Of a stretch of 64,000 nucleotides of DNA, positions 26,920 to 37,473 are shown one piece after another; the first letter of the stretch is position 1; each line of letters opens with the position of its first letter. Location of the stretch: positions 337,347 to 401,346 of the forward strand of contig NZ_JYLN01000006.1 in assembly GCF_001439735.1 (NCBI RefSeq). The letters are read 5' to 3'. Under the pieces are notes generated by a model. That model was not told where the DNA came from. It saw nothing but the letters and a program-made list of their open reading frames with translations, and made no database searches. A program made the position numbers and the translations under genes. This stretch comes from Pseudomonas paralactis (GTDB taxonomy: Bacteria; Pseudomonadota; Gammaproteobacteria; Pseudomonadales; Pseudomonadaceae).

Positions 26920-29853
26920 TTATTCGGCATCCAGGTGCATCGGGGTGATGACCCGGCCATCTTTCTCGGCCTGGCCCAGTTGCGCATCAATGAAGTACAC
27001 CCGCTCATCTTCCAGCTGGCCCTTGTCCACCAGGTAATCCTTGATGGTACTGGCGCGGTCCTGGCCCAGTTGGCGCAGCAGTACATCACTGCCACTCCAG
27101 AACTTGATCACGCCGTCCTTGAGCTTCGCCGAGCGCTCATCGCTGCCCAGGTCTTTCCATTCGGCGGGCGGTTGCTGTTTGAGTCGAGTGCGGTAGATAC
27201 CTTCCAGCAACGGTGCCTTTTCCTTCTCGGGCACTTCAAGCAGCGAGGCTTGGGCGGGAACCTTGTCGCCACGGCGCTGGAGGATCTTGTAGTAGTTGTA
27301 TTGGTATTCACGTTCCAGTCGCTGTGCCGCCAGGAACGGCCCGTCGCTGCTGGCAGCCGCCGTGCCTTCAATTTCCAGGCGCAGGGTAGGGCGTTCTTTC
27401 AGCGCCTTGGCCAGAGTGTTCAGCGCGCCTTCTGCATCTTTGTTCAGCTCACTGGAGCCTGCGGCGAAGGACACATTACCCAAATCTTCCGAGCCACCGC
27501 CGGTGACCAGGCCGCCAATAAACTTGAAGGGCGCCGTCGCAGCGCGCACGACAAGGTTGCGCAGGGTTTGCCACACAATCGGCATCACGCTGAATTGCGG
27601 GTTATTCAGGTCGCCACTGACCGGCAGTTCGATGGAGATTTTGCCGTCGCTGTCCTTGAGCAGGGCGATGGCCAGGCGAATCGGCAAGTCCACCGCGTCG
27701 GAGCTGTCGACTTTTTCACCCAGCTGCAGCTGCTCGACCACGACTTTGTTGTCGGCCTTCAACTGGCCTTTGGTGATCACATAGTGCAAGTCGAGATTCA
27801 GCCGGCCCTTGCGGATACGGAAGCCTGCAAACTTGCCCGAGTAAGGCGTCAGGTTGGTCAATTCGACACGTTTGAAGCTGGTCGCGATATCCAGAGCTGC
27901 CATCGGGTCAAACGGGTTCACGCTGCCCTTGATGGTCACCGGTGCGTAACGGTCCACCTTACCCTTGATATCAACGCTGGCCGGTTTGGCCTGGCGACTG
28001 TCGATGGTGCCAATCTGGCCGTTGAGCTGTTGAATTGCGGTGGCGAAGTTCGGGGTCAGGCTGAAGTCGGCAAAGTTGGCCGAACCATCGTTGATCGCGA
28101 TCTGCCCGATGTGGATGCCCAGGGGCTTGTCCTTACTGGCCGCCGGCTTGGCGGCTGACTTGGCGCCACTGTCGGCAGGCTGGGGAATCAGCAAGTCATC
28201 GATATTGGTGGTGCGGTCGTCGTTGATCATGAAGCGCGCATAGGGCTGCAGCAGGTTGACCTTATCGATCGACAGGCTTTGGCCGTGCTGATAGTTCACA
28301 CCTTCGAGTACCAGGCGCTGCCACTTGAGGAAGTCGCGGGTCTTGAGGGTGTCCAGGGTGTGCAACTGATCGACCTGAGCGCGGCCGGTGACTTGCAGGG
28401 CCAACGGCTCGGTGCTTTTGAGGTTCACGTCCAGATTGCTGCCCAACATGCCGCTGCGCAGTTCCAGGCGGATAAAGGGGCTGATATACGACTGGGCAAC
28501 GCGCAGGTCGATGTCCTGGGTGTTGACCTTAAGCTTGGCGCTGACCGGGTTGAGGTTAACTTCACCGGTTGCCTGAAGCTTGCCTTGTTTGCCCACGCCG
28601 CTATCGACTTTCAAGGTGAAGGGGCTTTGGTTGAGGCTGTCGAAGTTTTGTACATCGACGTTCAGCGGGCCCAGCTCCAGTGCGACTGCGGGTTTGGCCT
28701 GGCGGTCGGCCAGGTGCACCTGATAGTTACGCAGTTGTACATCCTTGAGCAGCACTTGCCAGGGTTTGCTCGGGGCTGCCGGTTGCGCTTCGGGCGCGTT
28801 GGCAGTCGCCGCTTCCGGCGCTTTGGCGGGCTTGCTCGGTTGGCTGGCGAACAGTTTCTGCCAGTCGAGTTGGCCATCGGCTTCAAGGGCTGCCCAGGTT
28901 TCCAGCTTGTTGCTGCGGATCTTGCCGACAACCACCTGCTGCTTGGCCAGGTCTACCGTGGTTTCGCTGACGTCCAGGCGTTCTAGGCGCACCAATGGTC
29001 GGCCATCCGGCGCCTTGATCGCGAAGGGCGCAATGCTCGCAGCAGTGTTGGTCAGGTTCAGTTCGGTCTCTTTGGCCAGGCTGAACTTGTAGTGGGTGCT
29101 GAAGTTGAGCACACCGTCTTCGAGCACCAATGGCAGGGCGTCACGTACATACGGCCACCAGGCTTTCATCTTGCCGTCGGTGACCTTCAAGGTACCTTCG
29201 GAGGTGATCGGCACCAGGCTGAAATTGCCTTTCCAGTCGATCTGCCCGCCGTCAGGGCCGGCGGCCACCAGGGTCATGTCGGCGTTGTCCTCGGGCAATG
29301 TGCTGAGGTTTTTCAGCTCAAAGTCGAGTTCGTCGTAGAGGAATTCGATCGGTTCGCTGGGGCGCAAGTCCTGGAAATGCAGGTTGCCGCCCGCCAGCTT
29401 GATGCTGTCGATACGCAGCGGGAACGGTTTGGTATCGGGATCTGTGGGCGTCGGCTCGCTCGGCGGCAGTTTGAACAACTGCGCCAGGTTCAACTGGCCG
29501 GATTTATCGAACAGCAGTTCGGTCTTGGGCTGATCCAGTTGCACATCGGCCAGGTGCAGGGCGCGGGTCCAGAGACTGTCGGCCTGCAGGTTGGCGTAGA
29601 AGCGCTCGAAGCCCACTTGTTCTTTGCCCGGCTCACCGATCTTCAGGCCCCACAGCGTGAGTTCCAGGCTGAACGGGTTGAGCTCGATGCGCTCGATTCG
29701 CGCCGGCACCGTGGCGTAATTGGCCAACTGTTGGTTGGCAATGCGAAGAGCGATGCCGGGTAAAATCAGAAAGCCCAGCAAGCTGTACAAAGCAAGGGCG
29801 GTCAACAAGGCGCCTACGGCGCGGATCAATCCTTTGGGCATGGGTGACGCCAT
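26920..29853 (-). CDS. Large AsmA-like DUF748 envelope protein
   Basis: A 977-residue protein anchored by one N-terminal membrane segment (about 11-33: VGALLTALALYSLLGFLILPGIAL). A long beta-rich periplasmic body follows, with repeated AsmA/DUF748 patterns (VQLDQPKTELLFDKSGQLNLAQLF; IDSIKLAGGNLHFQD; IGQIAINDGSANFADFSLTP; LNLDLHYVITKGQLKADNKVVVEQLQLG). Such proteins belong to the AsmA/TamB/YhdP superfamily thought to bridge the envelope for lipid transfer. The C-terminal part (from about residue 800) contains FAAGSSELNKDAEGALNTLAKALKE, which resembles the start of an OmpA-like domain. The start may be the second Met (29841). The function is inferred from the superfamily only. Confidence 0.85.
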   Translation of the reverse strand: MASPMPKGLIRAVGALLTALALYSLLGFLILPGIALRIANQQLANYATVPARIERIELNPFSLELTLWGLKIGEPGKEQVGFERFYANLQADSLWTRALHLADVQLDQPKTELLFDKSGQLNLAQLFKLPPSEPTPTDPDTKPFPLRIDSIKLAGGNLHFQDLRPSEPIEFLYDELDFELKNLSTLPEDNADMTLVAAGPDGGQIDWKGNFSLVPITSEGTLKVTDGKMKAWWPYVRDALPLVLEDGVLNFSTHYKFSLAKETELNLTNTAASIAPFAIKAPDGRPLVRLERLDVSETTVDLAKQQVVVGKIRSNKLETWAALEADGQLDWQKLFASQPSKPAKAPEAATANAPEAQPAAPSKPWQVLLKDVQLRNYQVHLADRQAKPAVALELGPLNVDVQNFDSLNQSPFTLKVDSGVGKQGKLQATGEVNLNPVSAKLKVNTQDIDLRVAQSYISPFIRLELRSGMLGSNLDVNLKSTEPLALQVTGRAQVDQLHTLDTLKTRDFLKWQRLVLEGVNYQHGQSLSIDKVNLLQPYARFMINDDRTTNIDDLLIPQPADSGAKSAAKPAASKDKPLGIHIGQIAINDGSANFADFSLTPNFATAIQQLNGQIGTIDSRQAKPASVDIKGKVDRYAPVTIKGSVNPFDPMAALDIATSFKRVELTNLTPYSGKFAGFRIRKGRLNLDLHYVITKGQLKADNKVVVEQLQLGEKVDSSDAVDLPIRLAIALLKDSDGKISIELPVSGDLNNPQFSVMPIVWQTLRNLVVRAATAPFKFIGGLVTGGGSEDLGNVSFAAGSSELNKDAEGALNTLAKALKERPTLRLEIEGTAAASSDGPFLAAQRLEREYQYNYYKILQRRGDKVPAQASLLEVPEKEKAPLLEGIYRTRLKQQPPAEWKDLGSDERSAKLKDGVIKFWSGSDVLLRQLGQDRASTIKDYLVDKGQLEDERVYFIDAQLGQAEKDGRVITPMHLDAE

Positions 29854-29928
29854 CTGTGTCGAACGAGAGTGCCTTGGAGTATGGCACGGTAATTCGGTTC
29901 CGAAGAACAGTGGCTGTTGGGAAACTTC

Positions 29929-30945
29929 CTACAAATGCAGGATCAAGGTCTTTAACGGAGGCTGCTGATCGGTGGACGGAAAGTCCGCCCCGGGTGTCAT
30001 GACCTGCCAGTCGCGCACAGGGCGACCGGCTTTTTCCGCACAGCGCAGCACCTGTTCACGCCAGTCATCCATGCTGACTTTCGCCAGGTTGTTGCAGCAG
30101 ATCAGCACGCCGTTGTCAGCGGTGGCCAGCAGCGCAGGTTTGAGCAAACTCTGATAGTCGCGCAGCAGGTCGACGGTACCGAACGCGCTTTTGGCCCAGG
30201 CGGGCGGATCAAGCAGCACCAGGTCATACTGGCGCTGCTCCAGGCGCGGATAGCTCGGCAGCTTCTGGCCGCGACGCTGGGTGATCGGCAGGCCGGCCAG
30301 TTGGCGAATGGCCGGGAAGTAATCGGACTGTACAAACTCCATGCTCGGCAATTGCGGGTTGAGCTGGCCGTTTTCACGCCCAACCGCCAGGTTCCCCTCG
30401 GCAAAATCCAGGTTACAGACTTCACGTGCGCCGCCGGCGGCCGCGCTCAAGCCCACGCCGCAGGTGTAGGCGAACAGGTTCAGCACGCTTTTGCCGGCGC
30501 TGTGCTCCTTCACCCAGCCACGGGTGTTACGCAGGTCGAGAAACAATAACGGGTCTTGCCCGGCATGGCGCCCGCGTACACGGTAGCTCAGGCCCCATTC
30601 ATGGCCGACCAGGTCTTCCAGCGCCGCAAGCTCTGCGCGGTACACCGTGTCTTCACGATCGATACGCGAGTTGCCTCGGGCGCGGTCGTTGTACACCAGC
30701 AGCAACTCCAGACCCATGTATTGGTTGATCAGTTGATGCAGGTCCAGCAGGTCTGCGCTATCCAGCGAATGGTGGAAGCTCTGCACCAGCAATTGCGGGC
30801 CGTAGCGGTCGATGGTCAGACCCCCGGCACCTTCCTGGCTGCCGTGAAACAGCCGATAGCAGTCCGTGCCCTGGGCGTGCAGTTCGTTGATCAGGTCTTG
30901 ACGATGATCGAGTGCGGCGCGCAGCGCCTGATTCAGGGGAGTCAT
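29929..30945 (-). CDS. RlmI/RlmK-like class I SAM-dependent methyltransferase
   Basis: A 338-residue protein with the layout of RlmI-type 23S rRNA cytosine-C5 methyltransferases but without the N-terminal PUA domain. The central domain (YRLFHGSQEGAGGLTIDRYGPQLLVQ) is followed by the Rossmann core. The SAM motif is VLNLFAYTCGVGLSAAAGGA near residue 155, and LVLLDPPAWAKSAFG near residue 250 corresponds to motif IV. RlmI has the equivalent NCFSYTGGFAVSALMGG and MDPPKF. The substrate here is not established. It is read minus, 94 bases downstream of acs. Confidence 0.82.
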   Translation of the reverse strand: MTPLNQALRAALDHRQDLINELHAQGTDCYRLFHGSQEGAGGLTIDRYGPQLLVQSFHHSLDSADLLDLHQLINQYMGLELLLVYNDRARGNSRIDREDTVYRAELAALEDLVGHEWGLSYRVRGRHAGQDPLLFLDLRNTRGWVKEHSAGKSVLNLFAYTCGVGLSAAAGGAREVCNLDFAEGNLAVGRENGQLNPQLPSMEFVQSDYFPAIRQLAGLPITQRRGQKLPSYPRLEQRQYDLVLLDPPAWAKSAFGTVDLLRDYQSLLKPALLATADNGVLICCNNLAKVSMDDWREQVLRCAEKAGRPVRDWQVMTPGADFPSTDQQPPLKTLILHL

Positions 30946-31004
30946 GGAGCGCGCCTTGCTTGCAGATAAATAAGAAAATCGGGGGCGCGCAGTTTAACAG
31001 TTAA

Positions 31005-31026
31005 CCCCGGCCTGCACAGGCCGGGG
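31005..31026 (-). terminator. Hairpin between acs and the methyltransferase gene
   Basis: A perfect 10-base-pair stem CCCCGGCCTG/CAGGCCGGGG with a two-base loop. On the minus strand it is followed by TTAACTGTTAAAC, a weak U-run, so termination after acs is likely but not certain. Confidence 0.65.
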
Positions 31027-31039
31027 ATTATCCTGAGTG

Positions 31040-32977
<1,938 letters not shown>

Positions 32978-33038
32978 GAGCGATCCTTATTCTTGTTTTT
33001 GCGACAAGTCATAAAGATGCACCCTGTGATGGGAGGGT

Positions 33039-33072
33039 TCAAGGCCAACGTCCAAACGGACGTTGGCCTTGA
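33039..33072 (-). terminator. Long perfect hairpin after pgi
   Basis: A 15-base-pair perfect stem TCAAGGCCAACGTCC/GGACGTTGGCCTTGA with a four-base loop, just downstream of the pgi stop (minus strand). No U-run follows in either direction, so it may act as an mRNA 3'-end barrier rather than a classical terminator. Confidence 0.65.
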
Positions 33073-33082
33073 GTGATCAGCA

Positions 33083-34747
33083 TCAGCCGCGGTGACGACC
33101 GCGGAAATAGTTGATCAGGCCTTGGGTCGAAGCGTCCTCGGCGGAGGTTTCTTCGGCGCCCGTCAGACGGTTATACACGCCTTTGCCCAGTTCCTTGCCC
33201 AGTTCAACGCCCCATTGGTCGAAGGCGTTGATACCCCAGACCACGCTCTGTACGAACACCTTGTGTTCATACATCGCTACCAGTGCGCCCAGGCGACGCG
33301 GGCTGATGCGCTCCACCACGATAGTGTTGCTCGGGCGGTTGCCCGGGATCACCTTGTGCGGGGCCAGCTTCTGCACTTCGGCTTCCGGCAGGCCCTTCTC
33401 GCGCAGCTCGGCTTCGGCCTCGCTACGGGTTTTGCCGAGCATCAGGGCCTGGCTCTGGGACAGGCAGTTGGCGTACAGCCACTGGTGATGATCAGAGACC
33501 GGGTTGAAGCTGACGATCGGCACGATGAAGTCAGCCGGGATCAGTTGGGTCCCTTGGTGCAGCAGCTGGTGGTAAGCGTGCTGCCCGTTGCAGCCTACGC
33601 CGCCCCAGATCACCGGGCCGGTATCGGTGGATACCGGCGTGCCGTCCTGGCGCACGCTTTTGCCGTTGGATTCCATGTCCAGCTGTTGCAAGTGCTTGGT
33701 GATGTTGCGCAGGTAATGGTCGTACGGCAGGATCGCATGGCTCTGCGCACCCCAGAAGTTGCCGTACCACACACCCAGCAAACCCAGCAGCACAGGCATG
33801 TTGGCTTCGAACGGCGCGTTCAGGAAGTGCTGGTCCATGGTGTAGGCACCCGACAGCAATTCCTTGAAGTTGGACATGCCGATGGCCAGGGCGATTGGCA
33901 AGCCAATGGCCGACCACAGCGAGTAACGCCCGCCTACCCAGTCCCACATCGGGAAAATGTTCTCTTCACGAATACCGAAGGCCACGGCCGCAGCGTTGTT
34001 GCTCGATACGGCGATGAAGTGGCGATACAACTCAGCTTCCGAACCACCCTGGGCCAGGTACCAGGCGCGGGCGGCCTGGGCGTTCTTCAGGGTTTCGAGG
34101 GTGTTGAAGGATTTGGACGAGACAATGAACAGCGTGGTCTCGGCGCGCAGCTTCATGGTCAGCTCGTGGAACTCGCTGCCGTCGATATTGGCCAGGTAGT
34201 GGCAGCGCACGCCTTTGTGGGCGTAGGACAACAGCGCTTCGGAGACCAGTTCCGGGCCGAGGAACGAGCCACCGATGCCGATGTTCACCACGTCGGTGAT
34301 CGGCTTTTCGGTGTAGCCGCGCCACAGGCCGTCGTGAATGCGGCCGACCAGGTCAGTGATCTGGTTCAGTACCTTGTGCACGTCCGGCATGATGTTCACG
34401 CCGTTGACCGACAGCTTGTCACCCACCGGACGGCGCAGCGCGGTATGCAGCGCCGGGCGGCCTTCGGAAGAGTTGACAGGCTCGCCGGCGTACAGCGCAT
34501 CAATGGCGCCTTTAAGGTTCACTTCCTTGGCCAGGCCCACCAGCAAGTCGCGGGTTTCGCTGGTGATCAGGTTTTTCGAGTAATCGAGGAAAAGTCCGCA
34601 GCTGCTCAAGGTGAATTGGGAAAAACGCTGAGGATCGGCATTGAACGCCTCGCGCATGCTGAAATCCTGCATGGCTTGGCGATGTTGAACAAGCGCTTGC
34701 CAGGCGGGCAGAGCGGTAACGTCATGAGGGGTGCGGTAGTACGCCAT
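33083..34747 (-). CDS. pgi: Glucose-6-phosphate isomerase
   Basis: Interconverts glucose-6-phosphate and fructose-6-phosphate. The 554-residue protein shows the family signatures DVVNIGIGGSFLGPE, FIVSSKSFNTLET, GGRYSLWSAIGLPIAL and VVWGINAFDQWGVELGK. The ATG at 34747 is chosen because MAYYRTPHDVTALPAWQAL is a plausible family N-terminus and AAGGAAA lies about ten bases upstream. A longer form of 579 residues is possible but its extension is not conserved-looking. In PAO1 panD lies between panC and pgi; here only 224 bases separate them. Confidence 0.96.
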   Translation of the reverse strand: MAYYRTPHDVTALPAWQALVQHRQAMQDFSMREAFNADPQRFSQFTLSSCGLFLDYSKNLITSETRDLLVGLAKEVNLKGAIDALYAGEPVNSSEGRPALHTALRRPVGDKLSVNGVNIMPDVHKVLNQITDLVGRIHDGLWRGYTEKPITDVVNIGIGGSFLGPELVSEALLSYAHKGVRCHYLANIDGSEFHELTMKLRAETTLFIVSSKSFNTLETLKNAQAARAWYLAQGGSEAELYRHFIAVSSNNAAAVAFGIREENIFPMWDWVGGRYSLWSAIGLPIALAIGMSNFKELLSGAYTMDQHFLNAPFEANMPVLLGLLGVWYGNFWGAQSHAILPYDHYLRNITKHLQQLDMESNGKSVRQDGTPVSTDTGPVIWGGVGCNGQHAYHQLLHQGTQLIPADFIVPIVSFNPVSDHHQWLYANCLSQSQALMLGKTRSEAEAELREKGLPEAEVQKLAPHKVIPGNRPSNTIVVERISPRRLGALVAMYEHKVFVQSVVWGINAFDQWGVELGKELGKGVYNRLTGAEETSAEDASTQGLINYFRGRHRG

Positions 34748-34971
34748 CGCTGCGGGTTTCCTTTTATTACAGGGACTGCCTTTAGGACACTTAAAAGCCC
34801 GGAACATCCATTCTTGTCTCAACGACTGGGTTCCAGACAGCGCTAACCATAGCGCAGGGCGATTACATTAAACCTAGCGTGTGGATATGTCTTGGCTTTG
34901 TCTGCGCTGTGGCCGGTACTTTTTTATACCGGCACAGCCCTCGGGGCAACAGGTTGGGGATTAAAGATGGA

Positions 34972-35823
34972 TCAGGCGAGGTTCAGGTGCAGGTTATCGA
35001 TCAGGCGTGTGGTGCCCAGATAAGCGGCGACCAGGATCACCAGATCCTGATCTTGCGCGGTGGCCGGGCGCAAATTCACGCCGTGGCGCACTTCCAGATA
35101 GTCCATGCGCAGGCCGGCGGCCTCGATGTGCCGGACCTGCTCGGCGCGCAGCTGGGCGAAATCGCGCTCGCCGCCCTTGATGGCCGTGGCGATCTGGCTG
35201 AGGGCCCGGTACAGGATCGGCGCAACGGCGCGTTGCTCCTCGGTGAGGTAGCCGTTGCGCGATGACAGCGCCAGGCCGTCCTCGGCGCGCACGGTAGGCT
35301 CGCCGATGATCTGGATCGGCATGTTCAGGTCATGGACCATGGCGCGGATCACCGCCAGCTGTTGGTAATCCTTCTGGCCGAACACGGCCATGTCCGGCTG
35401 GACCATGTTGAACAGCTTGCTGACTACTGTCGCCACGCCTTCGAAATGGCCCGGGCGGCTGGCACCGCACAACCCTTCGGACAACTCGGGAACAATAACG
35501 CGGGTTTGGCCGGTCATGCCGCCGGGGTACATCTCCTCGACGGTAGGGGCGAACAGCAGGTTGCAGCCGGCTTGCAGGAGTTTTTCCTGATCGGCCGCCA
35601 GTGTGCGCGGGTACTTGTCCAGATCTTCGCCGGCGCCGAATTGCAGCGGGTTGACGAAAATGCTCGCCACTACGAAATCCGCCTGCTGCGCAGCCTTGGT
35701 CACCAGCGTGGCGTGGCCGCTGTGCAGATTGCCCATAGTGGGCACAAAGCCAATGCGTTTGCCGGCGCTGCGGGCGTGAGTAACGGCAGCGCGCAGTTCA
35801 CGCAGGGTTTTAACCGTGTTCAT
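34972..35823 (-). CDS. panC: Pantothenate synthetase (pantoate-beta-alanine ligase)
   Basis: Joins pantoate and beta-alanine with ATP to give pantothenate. The 283-residue protein has the HIGH-like motif PTMGNLHSGHATLV near residue 30, FVNPLQFGAGEDLDKYPRT, FGQKDYQQLAVI and the KMSK-like LSSRNGYL. Its ATG overlaps the panB stop by four bases, so the two are translationally coupled. Confidence 0.97.
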   Translation of the reverse strand: MNTVKTLRELRAAVTHARSAGKRIGFVPTMGNLHSGHATLVTKAAQQADFVVASIFVNPLQFGAGEDLDKYPRTLAADQEKLLQAGCNLLFAPTVEEMYPGGMTGQTRVIVPELSEGLCGASRPGHFEGVATVVSKLFNMVQPDMAVFGQKDYQQLAVIRAMVHDLNMPIQIIGEPTVRAEDGLALSSRNGYLTEEQRAVAPILYRALSQIATAIKGGERDFAQLRAEQVRHIEAAGLRMDYLEVRHGVNLRPATAQDQDLVILVAAYLGTTRLIDNLHLNLA

Positions 35824-36620
35824 GCAGAGAATCCGTGTTCGATGCCGGGGAAAGTAACGGCTTTGACTTCGCTGACGTAAGCGCTCAGTGCTGCATGGAT
35901 GCTGCCCTGGCCGGCCATGAAGTTCTTCACGAACTTCGGCACGTGACCGCTGATCGACAGGCCGAGCATGTCGTGCAGTACCAGCACCTGGCCGTCAGTG
36001 GCAGAGCCGGCACCAATGCCGATCACTGGCACTTTGACGGCCTGGGTAATTTCTGCGGCCAGTTCGCTCGGCACGCATTCGAGCAGAATCATCGCCGCAC
36101 CGGCTTGTTCCAGGGCAATGGCATCGGCGCGCATCTGGCGGGCCTGGGCTTCATTGCGGCCCTGTACCTTGTAGCCGCCGAGGATGTTCACCGACTGTGG
36201 CGTCAGGCCCATGTGTGCGCACACTGGCACGCCGCGCTCAGCCAAAAGGCGGATCGACTCGGCAAGCCACACGGCACCTTCGACTTTGACCATGTGCGCG
36301 CCAGCCTGCATCAGTTTGCCGGCGTTCTGGAAGGTTTGCTCCAGAGTGGCGTAACCCATGAACGGCAGGTCGGCGATGATCAGCGCACCGTCGTTGCCAC
36401 GCTTGACGCTGGCGGTGTGGTAGGCCAGTTCATCCGTGGTCACGGGCAGCGTGCTGTCATTCCCTTGAAGAACCATGCCCAGGGAGTCGCCCACCAGCAA
36501 CACCTCGACCCCTGCCTGGCAGCTGGCGTGGGCGAAAGTGGCGTCGTAGCAGGTCAGCATGGTGATTTTTTCACCTTTGAGCTTGAGGCTCTGCAAGGTG
36601 GTCAGGGTAATGTCTGGCAT
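35820..36620 (-). CDS. panB: 3-methyl-2-oxobutanoate hydroxymethyltransferase
   Basis: First committed enzyme of pantoate synthesis, transferring a hydroxymethyl group from methylene-THF to ketoisovalerate. The 266-residue protein has TMLTCYDATFAHASCQAGVEVLLVGDSLGMV at the start, DLPFMGYAT, and the catalytic ILLECVPSELA segment. panC overlaps its end. Upstream lies a 365-base gap with a REPIN and a run of TGTTAC repeats. Confidence 0.97.
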   Translation of the reverse strand: MPDITLTTLQSLKLKGEKITMLTCYDATFAHASCQAGVEVLLVGDSLGMVLQGNDSTLPVTTDELAYHTASVKRGNDGALIIADLPFMGYATLEQTFQNAGKLMQAGAHMVKVEGAVWLAESIRLLAERGVPVCAHMGLTPQSVNILGGYKVQGRNEAQARQMRADAIALEQAGAAMILLECVPSELAAEITQAVKVPVIGIGAGSATDGQVLVLHDMLGLSISGHVPKFVKNFMAGQGSIHAALSAYVSEVKAVTFPGIEHGFSA

Positions 36621-36985
36621 GAAAAGGGTCCTCGTTCAGGCGCTTGGAAACAGCGAGTAACGCGCGTGAGTCTTCGTTTATACAGGCGCACTGTCTTGAA
36701 AGCAGTGCTTATAAGGCCTGGATTGCGCCCTGTAGCGCCGGGTTGGCGGCAGCGGGACGCCTATAGTCGTGAGGAGGACACGGGAAGTCAATTGGATGTG
36801 TTACCGCATTGTTACGATGGCGGTGTTACCGCTGTTACTGACGCGATTCAGCAAGATGGGCACAGGTTTGGGGGGCACTGAATATCTAATGTGGGAGCTG
36901 GCTTGCCTGCGATGGCATCACCTCGGTGTGGCTGATACACCGTGTCGCTTGCATCGCAGGCAAGCCAGCTCCCACATTGACCGAG
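36621..36985. other. panB-folK intergenic region with TGTTAC repeats
   Basis: This 365-base gap holds no credible gene. It contains four direct TGTTAC hexamers (36799, 36810, 36824, 36833; spacings 11, 14 and 9), about 180 bases before panB, and a REPIN at 36889-36977. The hexamer equals a half-site of the CbrB motif seen at crcZ, but the arrangement is direct rather than inverted. No convincing panB promoter could be fixed. Confidence 0.5.
36889..36977. repeat. REPIN (paired inverted REP sequences)
   Basis: Two perfect 26-base inverted arms, at 36889-36914 (starting ATGTGGGAGCTGGCTTGCC) and 36952-36977, enclose a 37-base spacer. This is the standard form of a mobile REP doublet in fluorescens-group pseudomonads, moved in trans by a RAYT transposase that is not in this window. 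Confidence 0.9.
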
Positions 36986-37471
36986 TCATTCTTGAGGGAG
37001 GCGTTCCAGGCCGACGAATGGGCAGGCTTCAAGCAGGCCGTTGAGGCTTTGCCCGTCGGGCAACTGCAGGTCGGCTGGCGCCAGCTCGGCCAGCGGGTAA
37101 AGCACAAACGCCCGCACATGCATCTGGTAGTGCGGCACCTTGAGGCGTGGCTCGTCGATCAGGCGATCGCCGAACAGAAGGATATCCAGATCCAGGGTGC
37201 GCGGGCCCCACCGTTCGAGGCGTTCGCGGCCCTGATCGTTTTCTATAGCTTGTAATGCATCGAGCAAGTCCAGGGGCGCCAGGTGACTGTCCAGTGCCGC
37301 AACTGCGTTGGTGTAGCGCGGCTGGCCTGGCAGCAGTGAATCGCTTTGATAGAAGGCGGACACTCCGGCGAGGTGGGTGCCAGGCAATTGCGCCAACGCT
37401 TTGATCGCGTTGCGCAATTGCTGTTCCGGCGCTGCCAGGTTACTGCCCAGGCCTACGTAGATGCGCTCCAC
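36986..37471 (-). CDS. folK: HPPK: 2-amino-4-hydroxy-6-hydroxymethyldihydropteridine diphosphokinase
   Basis: Pyrophosphorylates 6-hydroxymethyl-dihydropterin, the step before folP in folate synthesis. The 161-residue protein contains VGLGSNLAAPEQQL at the start and the signature RWGPRTLDLDILLFG at about residue 88. The GTG start lies 2 bases after the pcnB stop, so the pcnB-folK pair is tightly linked. The downstream REPIN separates it from panB. Confidence 0.95.
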   Translation of the reverse strand: MERIYVGLGSNLAAPEQQLRNAIKALAQLPGTHLAGVSAFYQSDSLLPGQPRYTNAVAALDSHLAPLDLLDALQAIENDQGRERLERWGPRTLDLDILLFGDRLIDEPRLKVPHYQMHVRAFVLYPLAELAPADLQLPDGQSLNGLLEACPFVGLERLPQE

Positions 37472-37473
37472 GT

